In this document: positions 16,552-24,852 of the stretch, piece after piece
Layout: the number at the start of each line of letters is the position of its first letter
Numbering within the stretch: position 1 is the first letter of the stretch
NCBI RefSeq assembly: GCF_001613125.1
Contig: NZ_BDBT01000024.1
Coordinates: 1-64,000, forward strand
Length of the DNA stretch: 64,000 nucleotides
Direction: 5' to 3'
From: Nocardia shimofusensis NBRC 100134
Lineage (GTDB): Bacteria; Actinomycetota; Actinomycetes; Mycobacteriales; Mycobacteriaceae
The notes under the pieces: generated by a model
Database searches by the model: none
Told to the model about the DNA's origin: nothing
Seen by the model: only the letters and a program-made list of their open reading frames with translations
Position numbers and translations under genes: made by a program

Positions 16552-18015
16552 TCAGGAGGAGACGGCCTTCAGCTCGAAGTCGGCAGGGTCGAACTTGCGA
16601 GTCTGCCAACGGTAACTGGTGACGGTGCCCGGCCAGTTGTTGGTGATGCGGCCCGCGGCGTTTCGGTACCAGCTCGAGCAGAACATCCACGGCGTGCGGG
16701 CCATGCGCGACTGCAGGTGCTCGTCGAAGCCGGCTTCCACCTCGGGGCGCACCTCGAGCACGCGGCCGGGGTTCTCGGCCAGCTTCTTCAGCGCCTGGCG
16801 GATGTAGCGGGCCTGCGATTCGATCATGTAGACGATCGAGCCGACACCGAGATTGGTGTTGGGGCCGTAGAGCATGAACAGGTTCGGGTAGCCGGGCACG
16901 GTCATGCCCTTGTAGGCGCGCGCGCCCTCGGTACCCCAGTCGTCGTGCAGCTTGCGGCCGCCGACGCCGGAGATCTGCATCGGCCACAGGAACTCGGTGC
17001 CCTTGAAGCCGGTGCCGTAGACGATCGCGTCGACCTCGTGCAGCACCCCGTCGGCGGTGCGCACGCCGTCGGGGGTGATCTCGGTGATCGCGGTGGTCTC
17101 CACGGTCACGTTGTCGGCGCCGAGCGCGGGCAGGTACTCGTTGGAGAACAGCGCGCGCTTGCAGCCTGCCGGGTAGTCCGGGGTCAGCTTGGCCCGCAGC
17201 TCCGGATCGGGAACCTGATTGGCCAGGTGGCGATGGCCGATCCAGGTCACCAGCTTCTGGATGGCGGGCACATCGACGATGCCGAGCGCCAGGAACTCAC
17301 AGAACGCCCAGAACGCGAAGCGCTCGGTCAGCCGGGTGATCGGCAGTCGCTTGAACATGGTCTTGTGCCAGTCCGCGAAGTCCCGCTCCGCCTTGGGCAT
17401 GATCCACGCCGCCGAGCGCTGGAACAGCGTCAGGTGCTCGGTGCTCGGCGCGATCGCGGGCACGAACTGCACCGCGCTGGCTCCGGTGCCGATCACCGCG
17501 ACCCGCTTGCCGGTCAGATCGGCGCTGTGATCCCACTCGGCGGAGTGGAAGGCGGTGCCCTTGAAGGTCTCCACGCCGGGGATGTTGGGCAGCGCGGGCC
17601 GGGACAGCTGGCCGACCGCGGAGATCAGCACATCGCAGGTCAGTTCCGTGCCGTCGGCGATGCGTACGGTCCAGCGGCCGGTGGCGTCGTCGTACTCGGC
17701 CTCGGTGACCTCGCTGTTGAAGCGGATCTTCGGCAGCAGGCCGTGATCGCGGGCGACATCACGCATGTACTTCAGGATCTCGCCCTGCTGGGAGAAGCGC
17801 TGCGGCCAGTCGGTGCGCGGGGCGTAGGAGTAGGAGTACAGCGGCGAAGGAATGTCGCAGGCCGCGCCCGGGTAGGTGTTCTCCCGCCAGACGCCGCCGA
17901 CGTCGTCGGAGCGTTCCAGAATGGTGAAGTCGAACATTCCGGCGTTCTGCAATTCCATCGCCATGCCGAGTCCACCGAACCCGGTGCCGATGATGACGAT
18001 CGAAGGTGTGCTCAT
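16552..18015 (-). CDS. Flavin-containing monooxygenase, Baeyer-Villiger type
   Basis: A 487-residue FAD- and NADPH-dependent monooxygenase. The first Rossmann motif is VIIGTGFGGLGMAMEL at the N-terminus. The Baeyer-Villiger fingerprint appears as FKGTAFHSAEWDHS near residue 165, followed by the NADPH fold VAVIGTGASAVQFVPAI. The start is MSTPSIVI at 18015. First gene of the monooxygenase, GMC oxidoreductase and DUF4334 operon, divergent from an AraC-type regulator 74 bases away. It likely oxidises a ketone or aldehyde, perhaps one made by the GMC enzyme (inference). Confidence 0.92.
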   Translation of the reverse strand: MSTPSIVIIGTGFGGLGMAMELQNAGMFDFTILERSDDVGGVWRENTYPGAACDIPSPLYSYSYAPRTDWPQRFSQQGEILKYMRDVARDHGLLPKIRFNSEVTEAEYDDATGRWTVRIADGTELTCDVLISAVGQLSRPALPNIPGVETFKGTAFHSAEWDHSADLTGKRVAVIGTGASAVQFVPAIAPSTEHLTLFQRSAAWIMPKAERDFADWHKTMFKRLPITRLTERFAFWAFCEFLALGIVDVPAIQKLVTWIGHRHLANQVPDPELRAKLTPDYPAGCKRALFSNEYLPALGADNVTVETTAITEITPDGVRTADGVLHEVDAIVYGTGFKGTEFLWPMQISGVGGRKLHDDWGTEGARAYKGMTVPGYPNLFMLYGPNTNLGVGSIVYMIESQARYIRQALKKLAENPGRVLEVRPEVEAGFDEHLQSRMARTPWMFCSSWYRNAAGRITNNWPGTVTSYRWQTRKFDPADFELKAVSS

Positions 18016-18089
18016 GGACACAACGTTAAAAGCTGGACAACGTTCGGCGGCAAACACCTGAGGTCAGGAAATCAATATTTTCGGCCATA

Positions 18090-19154
18090 ATGGTGACCGT
18101 GCACACCATCGAGGAACCCGAGGTCCGGTCCTGGGATTTCCCGCGCGGCACCGCGGGCGTGGCCGTCATGGCCGAATACGCGGCCGATCGCGGGGTGAGC
18201 ACGGCCGCGCTGCTGGCGGGCACCGGTCTCGACGAGGCCGCGCTGGCCGAGCCCGACCGCCAGATCCCCGCGCGCACGGAACTGGCCGTGGTACGCAATC
18301 TGCTCGCCGCCCTCGACGACGAGCCCGGCCTCGGCATGGGGGTGGGGCAGCGCTACCGGGTGAGCACCTTCGGCATCTTCGGCTACGCCTGCGTCACCAG
18401 CCCGAACCTGCGCGAAGCCATCTCGCTGGCGCTGCGTTACTACCGTCTCGGCTTCGCCTTCTGCAGGCCGGTCGTGGAATTCCGGCCCGGCGAGGTGGTC
18501 GCGAGGATCGACCACGAGCTGATCCCCGTCGACGTGCGCACCTTCCTGGTCGAACGCGATGTCGTCGCCATGCACCGGGTGATGAGCGATTTGCTCGGCG
18601 AACGCCTGAACCTCTCGCGCGCCGAGTTCGCCTATCCGGAGCCCCCGCACGCCGGGCGGATGGCGGAACTGTTCGGGGTGCGGCCCCGCTTCGACTGCGA
18701 CCACACGCTGTTCGCGATCGATCCCGAGGTGCTCGATCGCCCGCTGCCGCAAGCCAATCAACCCACCTGGCAGGTATGCGTCGCGCAGTGCCACGAGATG
18801 ATCCGCCGCCGCACCGCCCGCACCGGCATCGCCGCCGAAGTGCGCGATCGGCTGCTGCCGGGCAGCGGCGCGAACCCGGGCAGCCCGCCCACGCTGGAAG
18901 CGGTGGCGCATGAGCTCAATATGAGCGCCCGCACGCTTCGCCGCCGCCTCGACGAGTCGGGCACCAGCTATCGAGCGCTGCTCGACGAGGTACGCCGGGC
19001 ACTGGCCGAGGAGATGCTGACCGCCGCACCGCTGTCGATGGACGACATCGCGATCCGGCTCGGCTATGCCGAGGCCACCCCGTTCATCCACGCGTTCAAA
19101 CGCTGGACCGGCCACACCCCCGCCGCCTATCGGCGCGCCCACCAGATGCGCTGA
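18090..19154 (+). CDS. AraC family transcriptional regulator
   Basis: A 354-residue regulator. Residues 30-200 fit the arabinose-binding-like N-terminal domain used by OruR/VirS-type proteins (LDDEPGLGMGVGQRYRVSTF, then VVEFRPGEVVARIDHEL). The C-terminal 85 residues hold the double helix-turn-helix: LEAVAHELNMSARTLRRRL and IAIRLGYAEATPFIHAFKRW. It is divergent from the monooxygenase operon over a 74-base gap and is its probable activator. It ends 13 bases from the convergent AI-2E gene. Confidence 0.9.
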   Translation: MVTVHTIEEPEVRSWDFPRGTAGVAVMAEYAADRGVSTAALLAGTGLDEAALAEPDRQIPARTELAVVRNLLAALDDEPGLGMGVGQRYRVSTFGIFGYACVTSPNLREAISLALRYYRLGFAFCRPVVEFRPGEVVARIDHELIPVDVRTFLVERDVVAMHRVMSDLLGERLNLSRAEFAYPEPPHAGRMAELFGVRPRFDCDHTLFAIDPEVLDRPLPQANQPTWQVCVAQCHEMIRRRTARTGIAAEVRDRLLPGSGANPGSPPTLEAVAHELNMSARTLRRRLDESGTSYRALLDEVRRALAEEMLTAAPLSMDDIAIRLGYAEATPFIHAFKRWTGHTPAAYRRAHQMR

Positions 19155-19167
19155 CCGGCCGGCACGT

Positions 19168-20379
19168 TCACTCCTTCACCACGTCGGGAGTCGCTGCGTC
19201 GGGAGTCGTGTCCGGTTCCGTTTCCGGCTCGTCGCCGTCTGCGGCCGCATCCGTCCCCGTCGCCGCGTCGATCTGCTCGCCGACATAGCGCACCACCACC
19301 GCGGTGACCGCCGCGACCGGCACCGCCAGGAACGCGCCCACGATCCCGTAGATCGATCCACCCGCGGTCACCGCGAGCAGCACCACCACCGCGTGCAACT
19401 GCATGCTGCGGCTCTGCAGCACCGGCTGCAGGATATTGCCCTCGAGCTGCTGCACCGCGATGATGATGGCCAGCACGATCAGCGCCGTGGTGACCCCGTT
19501 GGCGACCAGCGCGACCAGTACCGCGAGCGCGCCCGCCACGAACGCGCCGACGATCGGGATGAAGCCGCCGAAGAAGGTCAGCACGGCGAGCACCAGCGCC
19601 AGCGGCACCCCGAGGACCACCAGGCCGATGCCGATGAGCACCGCGTCGATGAGACTCACCACCGCCTGGGTGCGGATGAACCCGCCCAGGGTCGCCCAGA
19701 CGCGGCTGAGCACCTCCTCGAAGTGCCTGCCCGCACTCGTGCCGGTGACACTGTGCAGCCAGGGCATGAATCGGGGCCCGTCCTTGACGAAGAAGAACGC
19801 CAGGATCAGCACCAGGAACAGGGTGACCAGCGCCGAACCGGCGGTGGTGACACCGCTGAACACCCCGGTGGCGATCTGCTCGGCGCTGGACTGCAGGCGG
19901 TCGACGATCGTGTCGGTGGCCTGATCCAACTGCTCGTCGCGGATGTTGAGCGGTGGCTTGCGCAGCCAGTCGCGCACCTTGTTCACACCCTCGCCCGCCT
20001 TGTCGGCGAGTTCGGGGGCTTGGGCCACCACCGACGGCACGATCAGCGCGATGATGCCCGCCACGATCGCGAGGAACCCGAGCACCGACAGTGTGGCCGC
20101 AAGCGCGGGCCGCAGGCCGTGCGAGGTGAGCCAGTGCGTCGGCGGCCACAGCACCGTCGCCACCACCAGAGCCAGTGTCACGGGCAGCACGATCACCCAC
20201 AGCACACCCAGCAGTTGCCACAGCACCCACAATCCGGCGGAGATCGCCACCAGGCACAGCGACCATTTGGCGAGCCAGAACAGTCCCTGCCCGATGACAT
20301 CCCCGCGCTCGGGCGTCTTCCTTCTTCCGGCTTCCCCCACGTGTGTGCCGGTCTTCGTGGGCTTGTCGTCCTCGCTCAC
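19168..20379 (-). CDS. AI-2E family transporter (UPF0118 membrane protein)
   Basis: A 403-residue integral membrane protein of the AI-2E exporter/UPF0118 family. About eight hydrophobic segments are seen, including WSLCLVAISAGLWVLWQLLG, LVTLFLVLILAFFFVKDG and the family-typical IPIVGAFVAGALAVLVAL. The extracytoplasmic amphipathic region lies around residues 110-200. The cytosolic C-terminal tail is acidic with Thr and Pro. A GTG at 20379 gives the natural N-terminus; upstream sequence in frame is not membrane-protein-like. Substrates of most members are unknown. Confidence 0.9.
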   Translation of the reverse strand: MSEDDKPTKTGTHVGEAGRRKTPERGDVIGQGLFWLAKWSLCLVAISAGLWVLWQLLGVLWVIVLPVTLALVVATVLWPPTHWLTSHGLRPALAATLSVLGFLAIVAGIIALIVPSVVAQAPELADKAGEGVNKVRDWLRKPPLNIRDEQLDQATDTIVDRLQSSAEQIATGVFSGVTTAGSALVTLFLVLILAFFFVKDGPRFMPWLHSVTGTSAGRHFEEVLSRVWATLGGFIRTQAVVSLIDAVLIGIGLVVLGVPLALVLAVLTFFGGFIPIVGAFVAGALAVLVALVANGVTTALIVLAIIIAVQQLEGNILQPVLQSRSMQLHAVVVLLAVTAGGSIYGIVGAFLAVPVAAVTAVVVRYVGEQIDAATGTDAAADGDEPETEPDTTPDAATPDVVKE

Positions 20380-20681
20380 CGGCCCAGTCTTACACGAGCG
20401 CGACGTCGCGGGCAGGCACCTGTGGGCGGGGAATTCGTCACGCCCGGCGCCGTGATTGCCGCACGCCCCACCGGGTACTGCTGCCACAAAGTGACCGAGA
20501 AGTCGTCGGCGGGGCAGTCGTCGAATTCGGAGCTGCCGACCCGGCAGGTGTTCGAGCAGCTGGGCGGGCACGATCTCGGCGGTGATCCGCTGCGGGTCGT
20601 GGACAACGACATCCGTCCCGGCGTCACCGCCGACAAAGGCGACGCGGCCGAGGGTACCGGAACAACACAAGGAGGTGTCTC
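20380..20681. other. Intergenic stretch with no confident gene
   Basis: About 300 bases between the AI-2E gene start and the small Rho_N-like gene. Frames are open on both strands, as is usual at this GC content, but none has a good ribosome binding site or a recognisable protein. The last 15 bases contain a strong AAGGAGG for the next gene. Confidence 0.5.
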
Positions 20682-21011
20682 ATGCCGAAGGAATGGACCG
20701 ACAGGCAGGAACGGCAGTACGAGCACATCAAGGATTCCGCGAAGGATAGGGGCGCGAGCACCGAGCGCGCGAAGGAGGTCGCGGCCCGCACGGTCAACAA
20801 GAACCGCGCACAGGCCGGGCAGACCAAGACCGCCAGTCGTTCGACGGTGCAGGACAAGTCACCGCAGCAGCGCGGCGGGCAGCGCTCCGGCACGAACCGG
20901 CCCAAGGGCCCGACTCGCGACCAGCTCTACAACGACGCCAAGCGCCGCAATATCAAGGGCCGTTCGAAGATGACCAAGAAGGAACTCGAGCAGGCGCTCG
21001 GCCGCGACTGA
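20682..21011 (+). CDS. Small basic protein with Rho_N-like C-terminus
   Basis: A 109-residue, very basic and Gln/Arg/Lys-rich protein. The N-terminus (MPKEWTDRQERQYEHIKD) matches small actinobacterial proteins sometimes named plasmid stabilisation or ChaB-like. The last 35 residues (TRDQLYNDAKRRNIKGRS, then MTKKELEQAL) resemble the Rho termination factor N-terminal, SAP-like nucleic-acid-binding motif. The start is set by a near-perfect AAGGAGG seven bases upstream. Its role is probably in nucleic acid binding or stress, but this is not established. Confidence 0.82.
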   Translation: MPKEWTDRQERQYEHIKDSAKDRGASTERAKEVAARTVNKNRAQAGQTKTASRSTVQDKSPQQRGGQRSGTNRPKGPTRDQLYNDAKRRNIKGRSKMTKKELEQALGRD

Positions 21012-21039
21012 GCCGCGTCGCGCGCCACCGTGTCGCTCA

Positions 21040-21074
21040 CCTCCGTCCCGGCCATCGCGTGGCCGGGACGGAGG
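21040..21074. terminator. Bidirectional hairpin terminator
   Basis: A perfect 15-bp inverted repeat (CCTCCGTCCCGGCCA and its complement) with loop TCGCG lies between the convergent small basic protein gene and the ABC substrate-binding protein gene. There is no U-tract, as is common in Actinobacteria. Confidence 0.75.
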
Positions 21075-21084
21075 CATGCCCGGG

Positions 21085-22086
21085 TCAGCCCTGAGCGGGA
21101 ACCTGCTGCCGGAAGAACCAGCCCTCCAGGTCGAAGTCCTCACGAATCTTGCCTTCGGCCACCAGGAATTCCTTGGTGCTGGTGAGCAGTCGCACGCCCG
21201 CCTCGTCGAACACGGTGACCGGGATGTACTCGGGGTGTGCGGTGGCGCGCACGATCTCGGCGGGGAACTTGGACTGGGTCGTCTCGTACTGCACGTAGTC
21301 CTCGAAGTGCCCGGCGGCGTAGGTGTTGGCGGCCACCAACGCGGCCTGCCAGGCCGGGCCGAAATCGGGGTGGCTGTCCAGGAAGTCCTGGCTGCTCACC
21401 GCCGCCGTGGTGCCCGCGAGGCCGGGATGGTTGTCGCGCACCGAGTCGATGAGTCGGAAGCCCTTGGCCAGGAACGCCTGTAGGAAAGCCGACGGGTTGG
21501 TGTCGGGCAGCGCGACCGCCGCGAGGTCGCCGTTGGTCAGTGGCGCTTCGGCGTCGGCGGAGTACAGGTGCACGAGTTCGGCTTCGATGCCCTCGGCCTG
21601 CAGTGCGCCGCGCAGATAGCGGTCGATGTAGGAGCCGTTCTGCACGCCGATCTTCTTGCCCGCCAGATCCCGCAGCGTGCGCAGCGCCGGGTCCTTGACC
21701 ACCACGCCCGCGTTCATGCCGACGGAGTTGATCGCCAGCAGCCGGGTCGGCAGGCCGCTGCCCCGGGCGATGAGCGCCGGGGTGTCGCCGTAGTTGGCGA
21801 CATCGAGCTTGCCGCCGACCAGTGCCTGGTTCAGGTCGGGGCCGTTGGGGAAGCTGTAGACCTCGATGCCGGTGACGCCGAGCGAGGCCAGCGCGGGGAG
21901 CAACTCGCCACGCTGGTGCGCGAAGCCCAGGGTGCCGGTCAGGACGTTGCCGGTGCCGATGACGCCGACGCGCAGCGTCTCGATCTTGTCGCGGGTCGCC
22001 GACTCGCTCGACTCCGAACCACAGGCGGTGAGTGCGACGAGCGCGAGGGACAGCACGAGGGCGGCGATCAGCCGTAGGGCACGCAT
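21085..22086 (-). CDS. ABC transporter substrate-binding lipoprotein, SsuA/NrtA-like
   Basis: A 333-residue exported solute-binding protein. The N-terminus is a lipoprotein signal (LIAALVLSLALVALTAC) with lipobox Cys about residue 22. The mature protein has the periplasmic-binding fold of the nitrate/sulfonate/taurine group (LRVGVIGTGNVLTG, KLDVANYGDTPALIARGS, KKIGVQNGSYIDRYLR). It lies 80 bases after the ferredoxin gene and closes the importer operon. Organosulfur uptake is the best family-based guess; thiamine-precursor or nitrate uptake cannot be excluded. Confidence 0.88.
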   Translation of the reverse strand: MRALRLIAALVLSLALVALTACGSESSESATRDKIETLRVGVIGTGNVLTGTLGFAHQRGELLPALASLGVTGIEVYSFPNGPDLNQALVGGKLDVANYGDTPALIARGSGLPTRLLAINSVGMNAGVVVKDPALRTLRDLAGKKIGVQNGSYIDRYLRGALQAEGIEAELVHLYSADAEAPLTNGDLAAVALPDTNPSAFLQAFLAKGFRLIDSVRDNHPGLAGTTAAVSSQDFLDSHPDFGPAWQAALVAANTYAAGHFEDYVQYETTQSKFPAEIVRATAHPEYIPVTVFDEAGVRLLTSTKEFLVAEGKIREDFDLEGWFFRQQVPAQG

Positions 22087-22166
22087 GAGATAACCGGGTT
22101 TCTGTCGGGAATGTGCGGGGAATGGACCGGCGCCGGTCGGTCGGCGCCGGTTCTGCGGGCAGGGGA

Positions 22167-22502
22167 TCAGCGCAGTCGCGGTGGCGGTGTGCCGTGTGGC
22201 AGCTCGGGACCGACGGCGACGAGGCTGCCCGGCTTGCGGCCGTTGCCCCAGCCGAGCTTCTCGCGGTACCGGCCGATGTGCTCGGCGGGAACGGCGGCGG
22301 GATCGTCCAGCGGAGTCGATTGTGGCGAGACGTAGAGGGCGTCGGCCGGGCAGTACGCCTCGCACATGAAGCAGGTCTGGCAGTCGGACTGCCGGGCGAC
22401 GACCGGAATCCCGCTGTCGGTCCGGTCGAAGACATTGGTGGGGCAGGCGTCGACGCACTTGTCGCAGCCGATGCAGTCCTCGGTGCGCAGTAGTTCGATC
22501 AC
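22167..22502 (-). CDS. Two-cluster ferredoxin-like protein
   Basis: A 111-residue iron-sulfur protein with two CxxCxxCxxxCP motifs (CIGCDKCVDACP and CQTCFMCEAYCP), predicted to bind two [4Fe-4S] clusters. The C-terminal 45 residues extend past the ferredoxin core, ending in a Pro-rich tail. The GTG start overlaps the stop of the flavoprotein gene (GTGA), so the two are probably made together as an electron-transfer pair, similar in design to AprA/AprB of APS reductase. Confidence 0.88.
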   Translation of the reverse strand: MIELLRTEDCIGCDKCVDACPTNVFDRTDSGIPVVARQSDCQTCFMCEAYCPADALYVSPQSTPLDDPAAVPAEHIGRYREKLGWGNGRKPGSLVAVGPELPHGTPPPRLR

Positions 22503-24109
22503 GATGCCACCGCCAGGGTGCTGTTGGTGGCGGGAGTGGTGGCCGTCCACATCTCGTCGAGGCCGCCGGCCAGGACGTGGTGGTGCTGGGCCGGGTCCTG
22601 CTCGGGGTGGTCGGCGCGTTTGCTCATGCCGCGGGTCTCGGTGCGCGCGAGCGTGGAGCGGTACATCAGCCTGCCGACCGCCGTGATGGCGGCGGCCTGT
22701 CTGGCGCGCACCCTGCCGTCGCCCGGGCCGCCGGCCAGCCCCTCGGCCGCGCTGCTCCACAGGGCGTCCAGGGCGGCCAGCGCCGGGCGGATGCGCTCGC
22801 CGTGGCGCAGGTAGTTCTTGTCGAACGGGATGAGTTCGTCCTGTGCGGCCGCGACCACGTCGTCGGCTGCCACGGCGGGGGAACCCGTCGGCCGCAGACC
22901 GACCCGGCCCGTGCCGCGCAGGTCCGCCGCCCCGGGATGGCCCGAGCGCAGCGCGAATGCGGCGGCTCCGCGTCCGGCCCAGCTGCCCGAGGACATCGCC
23001 CACGCCGAGTTGTGGCTGCCGCCGCCGGTGAACCCGCCGCAGATCCGTTCCCGGGTGGCGGCGTCGCCGGCGGCGTACAGGCCGGGCGTGGTGGTGGCGC
23101 AGTCGTCGTCGATCACGTCGATGCCGCCGGTGCCGCGCACGGTGCCCTCGGCGAGCAGGTCGATCTCGAACCGCTGGGTGAACGGGTCGATGCCGCGCCG
23201 GTCGAACTGCAGGAAGAAGTTCGGCTGCCCCGAGCGCATCTGCGCCTGCACCTGCTCGTCGGCGCGATCGATCTGAGCGAAGACCTTCTCCTGCAACAGG
23301 GTTCGAGCGATGACCGAGCGGCCCTTCTGGGAACCGGCGCCCTCGACGACGCGCCCGTCCTCGTGGAAGAAGGTGGCGTAGCCGTAGTAGGCCGTTTTGG
23401 TGATCGTCGAGCCCTTCGGGACGATGGCGTAGGCGTTGGAGAACTCCATGCCGGAGAACCGGGCGCCCACCTCGGCGGCCATCAGCGCGCCGTCGCCGGT
23501 GTCGACGTTGGTGCCCAGCGCGCGGGACAGGAACGCGCAGCCGCCGGTGGCCAGTACCACCGCGCCCGCGCTGATCCGGTAGTCGCGGTCGAGCTGCCGC
23601 TGGTAGCCCGCCGCGCCGCGCACCACGCCCTCGTCGTCGACCAGCAGTTCCAGCGCGGGGGAGTGGTCGAGGATGCGCACGCCGATCCGCTTGAGCCAGG
23701 CGCGCATCCGGCGCATGTACTCCGGCCCCTGCACGCCGGTGCGGATCTGCCTGCCGGTGGCCTGGTCGACCGGGAAGGGGTAGCGGCCTTCGAGCGCGAG
23801 CCGGTTCATATTGGTGTAGGTCTGATCGAGGACCCGGTCCATCCAGTAGTGGTCGGCCAGGTGACCGCCCAGCGCCTCCCGGCTGGCCTTGGCCTTGGCG
23901 CGGGCGGTCTCCTCGGGCGCGATGTACCAGACACCGGTGCCCGACGGAGCCGTCGCGCCGCTGGTGCCGCAGTAGCCCTTGTCGACCAGCGTCACCTCCG
24001 CACCGGCCTCGACCGCGTGCACGGCCGCCCAGGCCGCTGCCGGACCGCCGCCGATCACCAGCACGTCGGTGCTGCTCAGCCAAGGTTCCTTTGTCGTGCC
24101 GTCACTCAT
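22499..24109 (-). CDS. FAD-dependent oxidoreductase of the fumarate reductase/AprA-like group
   Basis: A 536-residue flavoprotein. The dinucleotide fold is VLVIGGGPAAAWAAVHAV, with a second FAD motif VVLATGGCAFLSRALG and GLYAAGDAATRERICGGFTG near residue 345. Size and layout fit the FAD_binding_2 family (fumarate reductase, L-aspartate oxidase, APS reductase alpha). It overlaps the ABC ATPase gene upstream by 8 bases and the ferredoxin gene downstream by 4, so it is embedded in the transporter operon. It likely oxidises or reduces the imported compound or its product; the substrate is unknown. Confidence 0.87.
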   Translation of the reverse strand: MSDGTTKEPWLSSTDVLVIGGGPAAAWAAVHAVEAGAEVTLVDKGYCGTSGATAPSGTGVWYIAPEETARAKAKASREALGGHLADHYWMDRVLDQTYTNMNRLALEGRYPFPVDQATGRQIRTGVQGPEYMRRMRAWLKRIGVRILDHSPALELLVDDEGVVRGAAGYQRQLDRDYRISAGAVVLATGGCAFLSRALGTNVDTGDGALMAAEVGARFSGMEFSNAYAIVPKGSTITKTAYYGYATFFHEDGRVVEGAGSQKGRSVIARTLLQEKVFAQIDRADEQVQAQMRSGQPNFFLQFDRRGIDPFTQRFEIDLLAEGTVRGTGGIDVIDDDCATTTPGLYAAGDAATRERICGGFTGGGSHNSAWAMSSGSWAGRGAAAFALRSGHPGAADLRGTGRVGLRPTGSPAVAADDVVAAAQDELIPFDKNYLRHGERIRPALAALDALWSSAAEGLAGGPGDGRVRARQAAAITAVGRLMYRSTLARTETRGMSKRADHPEQDPAQHHHVLAGGLDEMWTATTPATNSTLAVAS

Positions 24110-24851
24110 GATGTGCTCCTGTCGGTGCGTCGGGATCCACGCCGAGAGCCACCAGCAATTCGCGGCGCAGCGCGGAGAATTCGGGCTCGACCACCGACCG
24201 CGGGCGGGGGTCGGTGATGTCGAAGGATTCGGCGATGTGGCCGTCGCGCAGCACCAGCGCGCGGTCGGCCAGCAGCAGTGCTTCTTCCACGTCGTGGGTG
24301 ACGAGCAGCACCGCGGGACGATGCCTGCTCCACAACCGTCCCACCAGTGCCTGCGCCTTGAGCCGGGTCAGCGCGTCGAGCGCGCCGAAGGGCTCGTCGA
24401 GCAACAGCAGATCGGGGTGGCGCACCAGCGCTCGGGCCAGTGCGACACGTTGCGCCTCGCCGCCGGAGAGCGTGGCGGGCCAAGCCTCGGCTTTCGCCGC
24501 CAAGCCGACTTCGTCGAGCGCGATGCGGGCCCGCTGTTCGAGGCCGCGCTCGCGCACGCCGAGAACCACATTGCGCCACACCGACATCCACGGGATCAGC
24601 CGGTGTTCCTGGAAGACGATGGCCTTGGAGCCGGGCGCCTCGAGGCTGCCGGTGAAGCCGCGGTCCAACCCGCCGATGGCGCGCAGCAAGGTGCTCTTGC
24701 CCGACCCGCTCGCGCCGAGCAGGGCGACGAACTCGCCCGGCGCGATGTCCAGGTCGACCTCGCGCAGGACCTGCCTGCCGTCGAAAGCGCGTCCGGCCCC
24801 ACGGACGCGGACCGCGCCCGTCAGGGTATCGGTGCCCAGGTCCGATCTCAT
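24102..24851 (-). CDS. ABC transporter ATP-binding protein, SsuB/TauB-like
   Basis: A 249-residue ATPase of the nitrate/sulfonate/taurine importer class. Walker A is GASGSGKST, Q-loop FQEHRLIPW, signature LSGGEAQRVALARAL, Walker B LLLLDEPFGALD and the switch His in VTHDVEEA. It starts 1 base after the permease gene and overlaps the flavoprotein gene by 8 bases. Confidence 0.92.
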   Translation of the reverse strand: MRSDLGTDTLTGAVRVRGAGRAFDGRQVLREVDLDIAPGEFVALLGASGSGKSTLLRAIGGLDRGFTGSLEAPGSKAIVFQEHRLIPWMSVWRNVVLGVRERGLEQRARIALDEVGLAAKAEAWPATLSGGEAQRVALARALVRHPDLLLLDEPFGALDALTRLKAQALVGRLWSRHRPAVLLVTHDVEEALLLADRALVLRDGHIAESFDITDPRPRSVVEPEFSALRRELLVALGVDPDAPTGAHHE

Positions 24852-24852
24852 C

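Noticed and set aside
19066..20973. A long plus-strand open frame opposite the AI-2E transporter gene
   Set aside because: His/Gln/Arg/Asp-rich nonsense composition; the minus strand encodes a proper membrane protein.
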